A stretch of DNA of 64,000 bases from Holophagaceae bacterium (lineage in GTDB: Bacteria; Acidobacteriota; Holophagae; Holophagales; Holophagaceae): contig JADKJH010000001.1 of NCBI GenBank assembly GCA_016722505.1, positions 124,001-188,000 of the forward strand, read 5' to 3'. Shown here one piece after another: positions 54,361 to 62,804 of the stretch. Within the stretch, counting starts at the first letter, position 1, and every line of letters starts with the position of its first letter. The notes beneath the pieces were generated by a model, which did no database searches, was not told the DNA's origin, and saw nothing but the letters and a program-made list of their open reading frames with translations. The position numbers and the translations under genes were made by a program.

Positions 54361-55992
54361 ATGATCTCGTTTTCCAACGTCAGCAAACAATACGGCAAGC
54401 AGGTGCTCTTCATTGACGCGGACTTTCAGCTCAATGATGGCGAGAAGGTGGGCCTGGTGGGCCCCAACGGCGCCGGGAAATCCACGCTATTCCGCATGAT
54501 CATGGGCGAGGAAGTGGCCGACGACGGCACCGTGAGCCTGCCGAAAAAGATCTCCATCGGCTACTTCCGCCAGGAAGTGGACGAGATGTCCGGCCGCCCC
54601 GTGCTGGACGAAGCCATCGCTGGCAGCGGGCGCCTGGGCGACCTGCACCACGAATTGATGGACCTCCAGCACGGCATGTCGGACCCCGAACGAGGCGATG
54701 ATTTGGAAGCCGTCATTGACCGCTTCGGCCACGTGCAGGAGGAGTACCAGCACCTGGGAGGCTACGAACTGGAAGCCAGGGCCCGCGCCTGCCTGCACGG
54801 CCTGGGTTTCGAGGACGAGCAGATCGATGGCGACGTTGGCGCCTTGTCCGGCGGCTGGAAGATGCGCGTCTCCATGGCCAAGGTGCTGCTGGGCAAATTC
54901 GATGTGCTGCTGCTGGACGAGCCCACGAACCACCTGGACATCGAGTCCATCATCTGGCTGGAGGGCTTCCTGAAAAGCCTGCCCTCCACGCTGCTGATGA
55001 CTTCCCACGACAAGGATTTCATGAACCGCATCGTCACCAAGGTCATCGAGATCGACGGCGGCGACATCATCACCTACTCGGGCAACTACGATTTTTATGT
55101 GACCGAGCGGGAACAGCGCGAGGCCAACCAGGAAGCGGCCTACGCGCGGCAGCAGGCCAAGCTCGCCAAAGAGCAGCGCTTCATCGAACGCTTTTCCGCC
55201 CACGCTGCCAAAGCCGCGCAAGTGCAGAGCCGGGTGAAGGCTCTGGACAAGATCGAACGCATCGAACTGCCGAAAAAGCGGCGGACCGTGAAATGGGACT
55301 TCCGCATTCCAGGCCGTTCCGGGGACGACGTGGCCATGATCACCGGGCTCTCGAAAAGTTACGGAAAGCGGACCCTTTACGACCGGTTCGATTTCCATGT
55401 ACGGCGCGGCGAACGCTGGTGCGTCATGGGCAAGAACGGGACCGGCAAATCCACGCTGCTCAAGATGGTGGCGGGCGTCGTCGAACCCGATGCGGGCACG
55501 GTGCGCCTGGGGGCGAGCCTGAAGGTGGGCTATTTCTCGCAACAGGCCCTGGAACTGCTCAATCCCGACCTCACGGTCCAGGAGCAGATGCAGCAGGATT
55601 TCCCCATGGAAGGCATCGGCGTCATCCGCAATCTCCTGGGCGCCTTCCAGTTCTCCGGCGACGAAGTGGACAAGAAGATCCGCTCGCTTTCAGGCGGTGA
55701 GAAATCCCGGCTGGTGATGGCGCGGATGCTTTTTGATCCGCCGAATTTCCTGGTGCTGGACGAACCCACCAACCACTTGGATCTGGCGACGAAAGAAATG
55801 CTCATCGAGGCCCTGAAGGATTTCGAAGGCACCATGCTCTTCGTCTCCCACGACCGCACCTTCCTGCGCGGCCTCGGCAGCCGCGTGCTGGAACTGGCCC
55901 CCGATGAGCACAAAGGACCCCTGGCCTACCAGGGCTCCTACATCGAGTACGTAGAGGCCACCGGCCGCGAAGCGCCAGGTGCGCACAGCTAG
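54361..55992 (+). CDS. ABC-F family ATPase
   Basis: 543 residues from ATG 54361. Two ATPase domains without membrane helices: Walker A GPNGAGKST and GKNGTGKST, signatures LSGGW and LSGGEKSR, Walker B LLLDEPTNHLD and LVLDEPTNHLD. The linker between (about residues 250-320) is charged and helical as in ABC-F proteins that bind the ribosomal E site. It could be an EttA/Uup/YbiT-type translation factor. Target antibiotics or subfamily cannot be told by eye. Confidence 0.9.
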   Translation: MISFSNVSKQYGKQVLFIDADFQLNDGEKVGLVGPNGAGKSTLFRMIMGEEVADDGTVSLPKKISIGYFRQEVDEMSGRPVLDEAIAGSGRLGDLHHELMDLQHGMSDPERGDDLEAVIDRFGHVQEEYQHLGGYELEARARACLHGLGFEDEQIDGDVGALSGGWKMRVSMAKVLLGKFDVLLLDEPTNHLDIESIIWLEGFLKSLPSTLLMTSHDKDFMNRIVTKVIEIDGGDIITYSGNYDFYVTEREQREANQEAAYARQQAKLAKEQRFIERFSAHAAKAAQVQSRVKALDKIERIELPKKRRTVKWDFRIPGRSGDDVAMITGLSKSYGKRTLYDRFDFHVRRGERWCVMGKNGTGKSTLLKMVAGVVEPDAGTVRLGASLKVGYFSQQALELLNPDLTVQEQMQQDFPMEGIGVIRNLLGAFQFSGDEVDKKIRSLSGGEKSRLVMARMLFDPPNFLVLDEPTNHLDLATKEMLIEALKDFEGTMLFVSHDRTFLRGLGSRVLELAPDEHKGPLAYQGSYIEYVEATGREAPGAHS

Positions 55993-56061
55993 TGCGCGCC
56001 TAAACCGCCTACACCAAGCTTCGTAGTTCGTTCCACACCCGATTTTTGGTGAGGAGCTTTC

Positions 56062-56850
56062 TTGCGCGCACTGATGCTGGCCCTGATCTGCCCTGCGCTT
56101 CTGATGGGCCAAACCCCCAACCCTCCTCATCTGGAAATTCCACGATTCTCCAAGGCGCCTTCCATGGCGCGTGATGCGGATCTTTCGACCTGGCAAGGAG
56201 CCCTGGACATCAGCGATTTCGGCTTGATCATGCCGGATGACAAGGGTCAGAACCGTTGGCCCACCCATGCACATCTCGCATGGGGACCGGACGCGTTCTA
56301 CGTCGCTTTCGAATGTTCAGACCCAGAGCCCCACAGGGTGCGGGCGGCCCTCCATAAGCGCGACGACTTCAGCGCTGATCTGGATTTCGTGGGATTGGAC
56401 ATTGATGCATCGGGCAAGGGGCAAAGCACGATCCGTCTGCTGGCCACACCATTGGGCGGCCAGTTCGACGCCATCGTGACGGATGCTTCGGGCGAGAATT
56501 ATTCCTACGACTGCCTGTGGGATTCGGTTGGCATCCTGATGCCCAATGGCTACGTGGTGAAGATTCGCGTGCCCTACAGCAGCCTGCGGAGGCGCCCAGG
56601 GGACTGGGGCCTCCGCTTTCTGCGTATCATGCCACGGGAGCGCCGCTACGGCATCGCGTGGCCACGCATGAGCAAGGACATCCAATGCGACATCTGCCAG
56701 ATCGCGAAAGTTTCGGGAGCGCCCGTGGACACCCCCGGCTCGCCGTTTATGGTCATCCCCTTCGCCACCTACACGCGTACCCAGACCACCGAACCGGACG
56801 CGGATTCGCGCGCCAAGCTTGGGCTGGACCTCCGCTATTCTGGCACGTGA
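56062..56850 (+). CDS. Carbohydrate-binding-9/DUF5916 protein, part 1
   Basis: First 262 residues of a large secreted protein. TTG 56062 with GAGGAG upstream; signal peptide MRALMLALICPALLMGQ. The N-terminal domain is CBM9-like (FDAIVTDASGENYSYDCLWD, NGYVVKIRVPYSSLRRR). The frame stops at TGA 56848 after LGLDLRYSGT. Adding one G near 56847 gives GTVTLEGTFRPDFNTA and joins part 2. The intact protein would be about 725 residues, ending as an outer-membrane-type barrel. Confidence 0.6.
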   Translation: MRALMLALICPALLMGQTPNPPHLEIPRFSKAPSMARDADLSTWQGALDISDFGLIMPDDKGQNRWPTHAHLAWGPDAFYVAFECSDPEPHRVRAALHKRDDFSADLDFVGLDIDASGKGQSTIRLLATPLGGQFDAIVTDASGENYSYDCLWDSVGILMPNGYVVKIRVPYSSLRRRPGDWGLRFLRIMPRERRYGIAWPRMSKDIQCDICQIAKVSGAPVDTPGSPFMVIPFATYTRTQTTEPDADSRAKLGLDLRYSGT

Positions 56851-57677
56851 CCCTTGAAGGCACGTTCCGCCCCGACTTCAATACCGCTGATGCCGATGTG
56901 GACCCGCTTCAGGTCAACAGCCGCTTCCGTGTGTTCTATCCTGAACGGCGGCCCTTCTTCCTGGAAGGCATGGAGCTGTTGGGCATCACCGGCGCCCAGC
57001 GTCAGTTTTTCAGCCGCGCCGTCCAGGATCCACTTTACGGCGTCAAGGCATCTGGGCAGTCCTCATGGGCCAGCTGGACCGTGTTGAACGCAAAAGACCA
57101 GGAGGGAGGCTTGATCCTAGGGGCCAATGGCGCCTCTGGCGTCGATGCGCTGCCCACCCGCGACACCGCGGCAGCGGCGCGGTTCAAGTTGGATGAGCGT
57201 GGTTCCGGCGTGTCGCTGGTGGGCACGGACAAGCTTCTCCTGGGCGGGCCTGCTGGATCCGGAGGCCAAAGCGGCGGCGTTTATTGGGATCAGTACCTGG
57301 GATCGCAATTCCATTTCATCGGAAGCGGCGTGCGCTCTGTCACGCATCTGCCGAAAGCCGATAGCGCAGCCCGATCCGAGGATGGCTCCGCGACCTCGCT
57401 GCGCTTGGATTGGAACACGCGCCACTGGTTCGCATCCGCTTCGCAACAAGCCACAAGCCCAGGACTGACGCTGGTTTCTGGGTTTACGGATCTTCAGGGC
57501 TACCGGCAGACGAACGCGAGTTTCGGATGGCAGGGCAATTGGAATGAAGGACGCCTGTCGCAGGCGAACGCAAGCTTGCGATGGCGCAATTTCAATGGTG
57601 GAATGGCCGTCCCTTCGATCAGGGCGTTGGTTTGGACGCCTATGTCGAGACAGCCGGACGCTGGGCCTGGAGCTTGA
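56847..57677 (+). CDS. Carbohydrate-binding-9/DUF5916 protein, part 2
   Basis: Continuation in another frame: VTLEGTFRPDFNTADADVDP, then VFYPERRPFFLEGMELLG and the barrel strands (FIGSGVRSVTHLPK, SLRLDWNTRHWFASASQQAT). FNTADADV and ERRPFFLEG are DUF5916 signatures. It leaves the coding frame near 57593, after SQANASLRWRNF; one extra C would join it to part 3. Not expected to be made alone. Confidence 0.55.
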   Translation: MTLEGTFRPDFNTADADVDPLQVNSRFRVFYPERRPFFLEGMELLGITGAQRQFFSRAVQDPLYGVKASGQSSWASWTVLNAKDQEGGLILGANGASGVDALPTRDTAAAARFKLDERGSGVSLVGTDKLLLGGPAGSGGQSGGVYWDQYLGSQFHFIGSGVRSVTHLPKADSAARSEDGSATSLRLDWNTRHWFASASQQATSPGLTLVSGFTDLQGYRQTNASFGWQGNWNEGRLSQANASLRWRNFNGGMAVPSIRALVWTPMSRQPDAGPGA

Positions 57678-58240
57678 ACTGGGACATCGCTGGACGGGCC
57701 TGGGGCAATGATGGCATTGATGGCAATGATGAGGTTCCTTCAAACGCCACCCGGAACATCAACATGGCCCTGAGCTGGAAGCGGCTATCCTGGGCGCAAA
57801 TGCTCGTTCGTGCCACGGCGGGCCGGACCATTGATCTGGCCTCCAACGCACCCGCGCGGCTGCGGACCTATGCCTTCAGTTCAAGCGGCGGCATCGGCGA
57901 TGTCAGCTACCAATTTTCGGCCCAGCAGGTGCAACTGGACCGTGAGGACGATGGCTCACGGTTGCTGCGAGCCAGGGAACTCTCCGCCACGGCGATTTGG
58001 CAGATGCCTGAGCACATCTACTTGAAGAGCCAGGCCTTCGTGGTGCGCTATGACGGCAGCGAAGCGGACACCACCGACAAATTCCTCAAGACCTTCCTCG
58101 GCTGGCAACCCAACGCATTCACCAACGCCTACATCGGCTGGTCGGGCCAGCGACGCCGGGATCCCATCGCCAACCTCCCCACTGAGCGGATGGTGGAGCG
58201 GGGAATCTTCGCGAAGTTGGCTTATGCGGTCCAGTTCTAA
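57581..58240 (+). CDS. Carbohydrate-binding-9/DUF5916 protein, part 3
   Basis: The last barrel part: QWWNGRPFDQGVGLDAYVET, then alternating strands to the C-terminal IFAKLAYAVQF, with a terminal Phe as in outer-membrane barrels. The end overlaps the tail of the archaemetzincin frame on the other strand. Confidence 0.55.
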   Translation: MAQFQWWNGRPFDQGVGLDAYVETAGRWAWSLNWDIAGRAWGNDGIDGNDEVPSNATRNINMALSWKRLSWAQMLVRATAGRTIDLASNAPARLRTYAFSSSGGIGDVSYQFSAQQVQLDREDDGSRLLRARELSATAIWQMPEHIYLKSQAFVVRYDGSEADTTDKFLKTFLGWQPNAFTNAYIGWSGQRRRDPIANLPTERMVERGIFAKLAYAVQF

Positions 58241-59158
58241 CGCTTTGATTGAGCGCCGATAGGCAGCTTCCTCCTTTTTTAGTCCGTTTTTCTGACAGAA
58301 ATCTGCCAACCGTTTCAAGTGATCAAGTGGTTGGGTTCTGGTTGCCCAGCAGATTTTCGCGAGGCATTCGGGGCATAGCGCCAGCGGCTGCCGGTCTGAT
58401 TCCTCCAGGCTCTCGCTGCCATTCATGTTGCACTCGTAGCTGGTGCAGTGGAGGAGTGAAAGCATATGGCCTGTTTCATGGGTTGCCGTAGCGATGGCCC
58501 TTAACAGGCAGAGACGGAAGGCCGCATCGCCCTTTGATGGATCGCCATAACGGCTAATAGACCAGACTCCAACCCGCTCGCTCAAGGAAGCCTGACCGAA
58601 AACGAAATTCCATCCTTCACTCGGCCAGAGATCCGTGGCGGTAAAAGCCACCAAGGCAGCGCCATCCCTTGGCAGCCTGGGCTTAAGCACATTTTTCAGG
58701 ATGTAGCTGGTCAGAATCTGTGGTCCGCCAGAGCCAGGAAGAACCCGCCGAGCGTTCAAGGGCACCACATCGAGCGGCAGTTTCCCCAAATTTTTCACGG
58801 GGAGGTTGAAGTAAAGGCGCATGAATTCTGACGTGAGCTCGACGATTTTGAACTGGTCCAGAGTGAACTCGCCAAGGGGCTGGACGTAGAGCACCTTGCG
58901 CCTTCCACGAGGAAGCGACGGATCATAATCCAAATATTCCCTGAATGTTTGGCCGTCTTCCCGATGGAGGGAAAGCCAATCGCCGGGGGTAATCGGGCCT
59001 AATCTACGGCTCAAGGGTGCCAGCTTGAATATCATTGCTTTCAATTCACCAACGGTCGGGGCGACCGATTTCGTTGGAGGAGTTGCTGCAAAGGCGCTGA
59101 ACGATGTGCATATCGCGAGAGCTGTTCGAGTAAATGCATTTCTCACTCCTGCTCCCAT
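57956..59158 (-). CDS. Archaemetzincin-like secreted zinc peptidase
   Basis: A minus-strand protein with a signal peptide (RTALAICTSFSAFAA). The zinc site is HETGHMLSLLHC followed by TSYECNM and a later CPEC pair, the archaemetzincin pattern HExxHxxGxxHCx4CxM...CxxC. The usual Gly is Ser here. Starts at 59164, 59158 or GTG 59146 are possible; GGGAG suits the last. The natural end is likely near residue 310 (RRSIKALEL), but no stop occurs there and the frame runs on antisense to the DUF5916 gene for about 285 bases. Confidence 0.7.
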   Translation of the reverse strand: MGAGVRNAFTRTALAICTSFSAFAATPPTKSVAPTVGELKAMIFKLAPLSRRLGPITPGDWLSLHREDGQTFREYLDYDPSLPRGRRKVLYVQPLGEFTLDQFKIVELTSEFMRLYFNLPVKNLGKLPLDVVPLNARRVLPGSGGPQILTSYILKNVLKPRLPRDGAALVAFTATDLWPSEGWNFVFGQASLSERVGVWSISRYGDPSKGDAAFRLCLLRAIATATHETGHMLSLLHCTSYECNMNGSESLEESDRQPLALCPECLAKICWATRTQPLDHLKRLADFCQKNGLKKEEAAYRRSIKALELDRISQLREDSPLHHPLSGEVGDGIPASLARPADVGVGECVGLPAEEGLEEFVGGVRFAAVIAHHEGLALQVDVLRHLPNRRGGEFPGSQQP

Positions 59159-59440
59159 CGGCACTGCTCGACACGATTTGCAGTTCTATCATCCATCCAG
59201 GCCAGCATTAAGATTACGATCGTTGAGAACCCAGAGTACTAGGTGATCGGAAACTTCACGGGAAAAGGTGTGACACGGTGGATGGAGCCATTCTCCTAGG
59301 CCAGGACTTGATTGGCGAATCGCATCATGGCCTGGTAGATGAACGCCTCAAGCCTGAGAATCGGTGCAATGATTCCCGCTTCATTGTGAATCCAGCTGGG
59401 TTGTCCCGGATATGCTGATGCACTAACTCCGCGAGGGACA

Positions 59441-60043
59441 ATGATGGGAAGCGTGATCACTGGAACGGGAATCGGTTTGGCCCCCCATGTCGTGAAGAAT
59501 GAGGATCTGGCCAAAATCATGGACACATCCGACGACTGGATCCGCACTCGCAGCGGTATCCAGCAGCGGAATTACGCCGCGCCCGGCCAAGGTTCCGCCG
59601 AACTCGGATCCATGGCCGCTTCTGCGGCCATTGCCAAGGCTGGCCTGCTACCCACCGACATAGACGCAGTGATCTTCGCCACGATGACACCTGACCATCT
59701 CCTGCCTGGGAATGGCCCCTGCTCCAAGCGGCTCTCGGGCTCCGGAACGTCCCGACCTTCGATATCCGGCAGCAATGCAGCGGATTCCTCTACGGACTGG
59801 AACTGGCCGACCTGCTTGTCCAGAGCGGCCGCTATGGGCGCGTGCTCCTGGTCGGGGCCGAATTGCATACGGGCTTCATGCCCTGGCACCTGGGCTGGGA
59901 TACGGTCATTGGAGAATCGAATCGCGAAGTCACCGACGCCGAAAAGGCCGAAAACACATTGTCCCGGGATCGCACGGTGCTCTTTGGGGATGGGGCGGGC
60001 GCAGTCGTCATCGAAGCCCGGCCGGGCCGGGCAGGATTGTTGA
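59441..60043 (+). CDS. FabH-like 3-oxoacyl-ACP synthase III, N-terminal part
   Basis: The first 92 codons are KAS III-like: SVITGTGIGLAPHVVKNEDL, DTSDDWIRTRSGIQQRNYAA and TDIDAVIFATMTPDHLLPG. The frame then changes at a CCCC run (59716-59719): with one more C the sequence reads GPLLQAALGLRNVPTFDIRQ followed by QCSGFLYG, with the active-site Cys. The remaining residues to 60043 are out of frame. GAGGG precedes ATG 59441. Confidence 0.6.
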   Translation: MMGSVITGTGIGLAPHVVKNEDLAKIMDTSDDWIRTRSGIQQRNYAAPGQGSAELGSMAASAAIAKAGLLPTDIDAVIFATMTPDHLLPGNGPCSKRLSGSGTSRPSISGSNAADSSTDWNWPTCLSRAAAMGACSWSGPNCIRASCPGTWAGIRSLENRIAKSPTPKRPKTHCPGIARCSLGMGRAQSSSKPGRAGQDC

Positions 60044-60498
60044 AGACGCTGCTCTACACCGATGGCACCGGAGCTGATGTACTCACCATGAAGGGCGCAA
60101 GCTTCAAGACCAGGCCTTTCGTGACTCCAGCCCAAATCGCTGCCGGAGACACGATTCCCGTGATGCAGGGCAAGGAAGTGTTCCGCTCCGCTGTGACCCT
60201 GATGCCCCAAGCGGTACGCGAGGTCTGCGCGTCGGCGGGCGTCACCGTGGAATCGCTGGACCTGGTGCTCGTGCATCAGGCGAATCTCCGGATCATCGAG
60301 GGCGTGCAAAAAGCCCTGTGCCTCCCAGCCGAAAAGGTCCCCCACAACATCGAGCGGTACGGCAACACCACCGCGGCCACGCTGCCGATCCTCTACCACG
60401 AGTGCCTGGAGAACGGCCTGGTGAAGCCCGGCATGCTCATCGCCTTCACGGCCCTGGGTTCGGGCATGCACTGGGGAGCCTCTCTCTACCGGGCCTAG
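59715..60498 (+). CDS. FabH-like 3-oxoacyl-ACP synthase III, C-terminal part
   Basis: Continuation in the second frame: FDIRQQCSGFLYGLELADLL, VLFGDGAGAVVIEARPG, LVLVHQANLRIIEGVQKALC (catalytic His in HQAN) and NIERYGNTTAATLPILYHEC (catalytic Asn). All three catalytic residues, Cys, His and Asn, are encoded, so the enzyme is functional if the frame break is an artefact. The usual role is to start fatty acid synthesis with acetyl-CoA and malonyl-ACP. Kynureninase follows 85 bases later. Confidence 0.65.
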
Positions 60499-60582
60499 CG
60501 TGGCCCATGACACCAAGCAACCAGGTGTGATGATCATGCTCTCTCCCTATTCCAAATCCGCCTGATCCATCAAAGGCGCCCC

Positions 60583-61854
60583 ATGACTCCGCGACGGGAA
60601 TTCGAGAATCTAGATGCCCAGGACCCGCTGGCATCACTTCGAGACTTATTCGAGCTGCCCGAAGGCATCATCTATCTGGATGGCAATTCTCTTGGCCCCA
60701 TGCCCAGGGCCGCTGCAGCACGGATGCAGCAGGTGATGCGCGAGGAATGGGGACAGGGTCTGATCCAGAGTTGGAACGAGGCGGGTTGGATCGATCTCCC
60801 CCGGCGGGTGGGCGACAAGATCGCGCGATTGGTGGGTGTTGGGTCTGGCGAAGTAATGGTGGCCGATTCGACCTCTGTGAATCTATTCAAGGTGCTCAGC
60901 GCAGCCTTGCGCATCATGCAACATGACCGGCCTGATCGCCGCGTGATCCTTTCGGAGCGAACCAACTTTCCGACGGACCTCTACATCGCAGAAAGCCTGG
61001 CGCAATCACAGGGCTTTCGCCTGGAGTTGGCAGAGGCAGGCGAGATCCCATCCCGTCTCAGGGATGATGTAGCTTTGCTGCTCCTCACCCAAGTGAACTA
61101 CCGCACAGGCCATCTCCACGATATGGCGAACCTCAACGGCCTCGCCCATCATGCGGGCGCGCTGGCCATCTGGGATCTGGCCCACAGTGCGGGTGCGCTG
61201 CCGGTGAATTTGATGGGAGATGGATCGGCGGAGAGCGCGGCTGATTTCGCCGTGGGCTGCGGATATAAATTCCTGAACGGCGGCCCCGGCGCACCGGCCT
61301 TCGTGTGGGCCCACCCTCGCAATGTGGGCCGTTTCCGGCAACCTCTCTCGGGCTGGCTTGGCCACGCGGCCCCCTTCGATTTCACACCCGGGTACGAACC
61401 CGCCCATGGCATCGGCCGCTACCTCTGCGGCACCCCGCCGGTGCTTTCCATGGTGGCCCTGGAATGCGGTGTGGATACGCTGCTGACCGCGGAATCGCTG
61501 GGTGGTTTGGCCGCCCTGCGCGATAAATCCATCGTTCTGACGGATGCCTTCATCAAGCTGGTAGAGGAACGCTGCGCAGGCTTCGGCCTTGGTCTGGTGA
61601 CGCCCAAACAAGCCGATCAACGCGGTAGCCAAGTCTCGTTCACCCACCCCACCGGCGGCTACCCCATCATCCAGGCGCTTATCGCCCGGGGGGTCATCGG
61701 GGATTTCCGTGCCCCGGACATCCTGCGTTTCGGTTTCACGCCCATCTACACGCGCTACTCGGACGTGTGGGATGCCGTGGAGCAACTGCGGGCGGTGCTC
61801 GAAAGCGGAGAATGGAGCGAGGCGCGATTCAAAGCGCAGGGGCTGGTCACCTGA
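60583..61854 (+). CDS. kynU: Kynureninase
   Basis: A 423-residue PLP enzyme, usual length 400-430. IYLDGNSLGPMPRAAAARMQ is the N-terminal signature, STSVNLFKVLSAALRI holds the phosphate-binding Ser/Thr, IWDLAHSAGALPVNLMG the PLP Asp, and FAVGCGYKFLNGGPGAPAFV the Schiff-base Lys (GYKFLNGGPG). It cuts kynurenine to anthranilate and alanine in tryptophan breakdown. No other kyn genes are in the window. Confidence 0.92.
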   Translation: MTPRREFENLDAQDPLASLRDLFELPEGIIYLDGNSLGPMPRAAAARMQQVMREEWGQGLIQSWNEAGWIDLPRRVGDKIARLVGVGSGEVMVADSTSVNLFKVLSAALRIMQHDRPDRRVILSERTNFPTDLYIAESLAQSQGFRLELAEAGEIPSRLRDDVALLLLTQVNYRTGHLHDMANLNGLAHHAGALAIWDLAHSAGALPVNLMGDGSAESAADFAVGCGYKFLNGGPGAPAFVWAHPRNVGRFRQPLSGWLGHAAPFDFTPGYEPAHGIGRYLCGTPPVLSMVALECGVDTLLTAESLGGLAALRDKSIVLTDAFIKLVEERCAGFGLGLVTPKQADQRGSQVSFTHPTGGYPIIQALIARGVIGDFRAPDILRFGFTPIYTRYSDVWDAVEQLRAVLESGEWSEARFKAQGLVT

Positions 61855-61974
61855 CCTGGCCTGCCAATTCCCATTGGGTGAGGCCTTCCTCCCTGCTCAT
61901 GCGAGATTGATTGAATTCAATATCCGCCGCAGAACCTGGACTAGAGTGGAACCCTATCCAGCACGGGGGTTTCC

Positions 61975-62628
61975 ATGCGCTTCATCTTCGAGCAGATCCG
62001 TGTGGGCGGCGATCGCAACTTCGGCTACTTGCTGGGGGATCGGGAAGCCAGAGAAGGCATGCTCATTGATCCATCCTTCGCCCCCGAATCCCTGGTCGCG
62101 CGGGCAGAGGCCCAGAAGCTGCGCATCACCCACATCCTGAACACCCACGGCCATTCGGACCACAGTAATGGCAACACCGCCGCGAAAGCGCTCACCGGCG
62201 CGCCAGTGGTGGGCGGACCGGGCCATCCGGGCCTCGTGGACCGGGTGCTTCGAAACGGCGATCGCATCCCATTCGGCTGTTACCACCTCCTTGCATGGCA
62301 TGTGCCTGGCCACTACCACGATCATCTGGCCTTTCTAATTGAGGAAATGGCCGCGGGAATCACCGGTGATCTTCTCTTCGTAGGGAAAGTAGGCGGCACG
62401 GAAAGCGACGCGGATGCCTGCACAGAGTGGGACAGCCTTCAGCGGCTGCTCCGCGATTGGCCAGAACACATTACGATCTGGCTTGGCCATGATTACGGCG
62501 CCAGACCCAGTTCCACCCTCGCCTGGGAGCGGGAAACCAACCCTTTCCTTCGCTGTGAAAACGTCGAAGCCTTCATACGATTGAAAACCCAATGGGCGGG
62601 TTTCAAGGCAGAGCATGGATTGAAGTAG
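61975..62628 (+). CDS. MBL-fold hydrolase, glyoxalase II-like
   Basis: A 217-residue metallo-beta-lactamase fold protein with THGHSDHSNGNTAAKAL (HxHxDH), HVPGHYHDHLAFLIEEM, GDLLFVGKVGG and WLGHDYGARPSSTLAWER. It resembles hydroxyacylglutathione hydrolase or persulfide dioxygenase subgroups. PGHYHDH replaces the usual PGHT. Substrate uncertain. Confidence 0.75.
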   Translation: MRFIFEQIRVGGDRNFGYLLGDREAREGMLIDPSFAPESLVARAEAQKLRITHILNTHGHSDHSNGNTAAKALTGAPVVGGPGHPGLVDRVLRNGDRIPFGCYHLLAWHVPGHYHDHLAFLIEEMAAGITGDLLFVGKVGGTESDADACTEWDSLQRLLRDWPEHITIWLGHDYGARPSSTLAWERETNPFLRCENVEAFIRLKTQWAGFKAEHGLK

Positions 62629-62804
62629 GGGAGATCCAGGCCTTGGCCGATGTGATGGCCTTTCCATCGAGTTGACGCTTGTTTCCAAGGCCAAAGGGTG
62701 GATTTCCTCGCTCTACGCTAGCGCATAGCCTCCGACCATTGGCAGGCAAGAGGTTTCAGGCCTATCTTGGACCAAGATCAATGCAAACCCTCAGGGAGGA
62801 CGCA

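Noticed and set aside
53274..54413. 379-codon frame antisense to the TPR gene
   Set aside because: Pro/Arg-rich shadow without start signal.
54487..55542. 351-codon frame antisense to the ABC-F gene
   Set aside because: Composition shadow (His/Val/Gln-rich) of a conserved gene.
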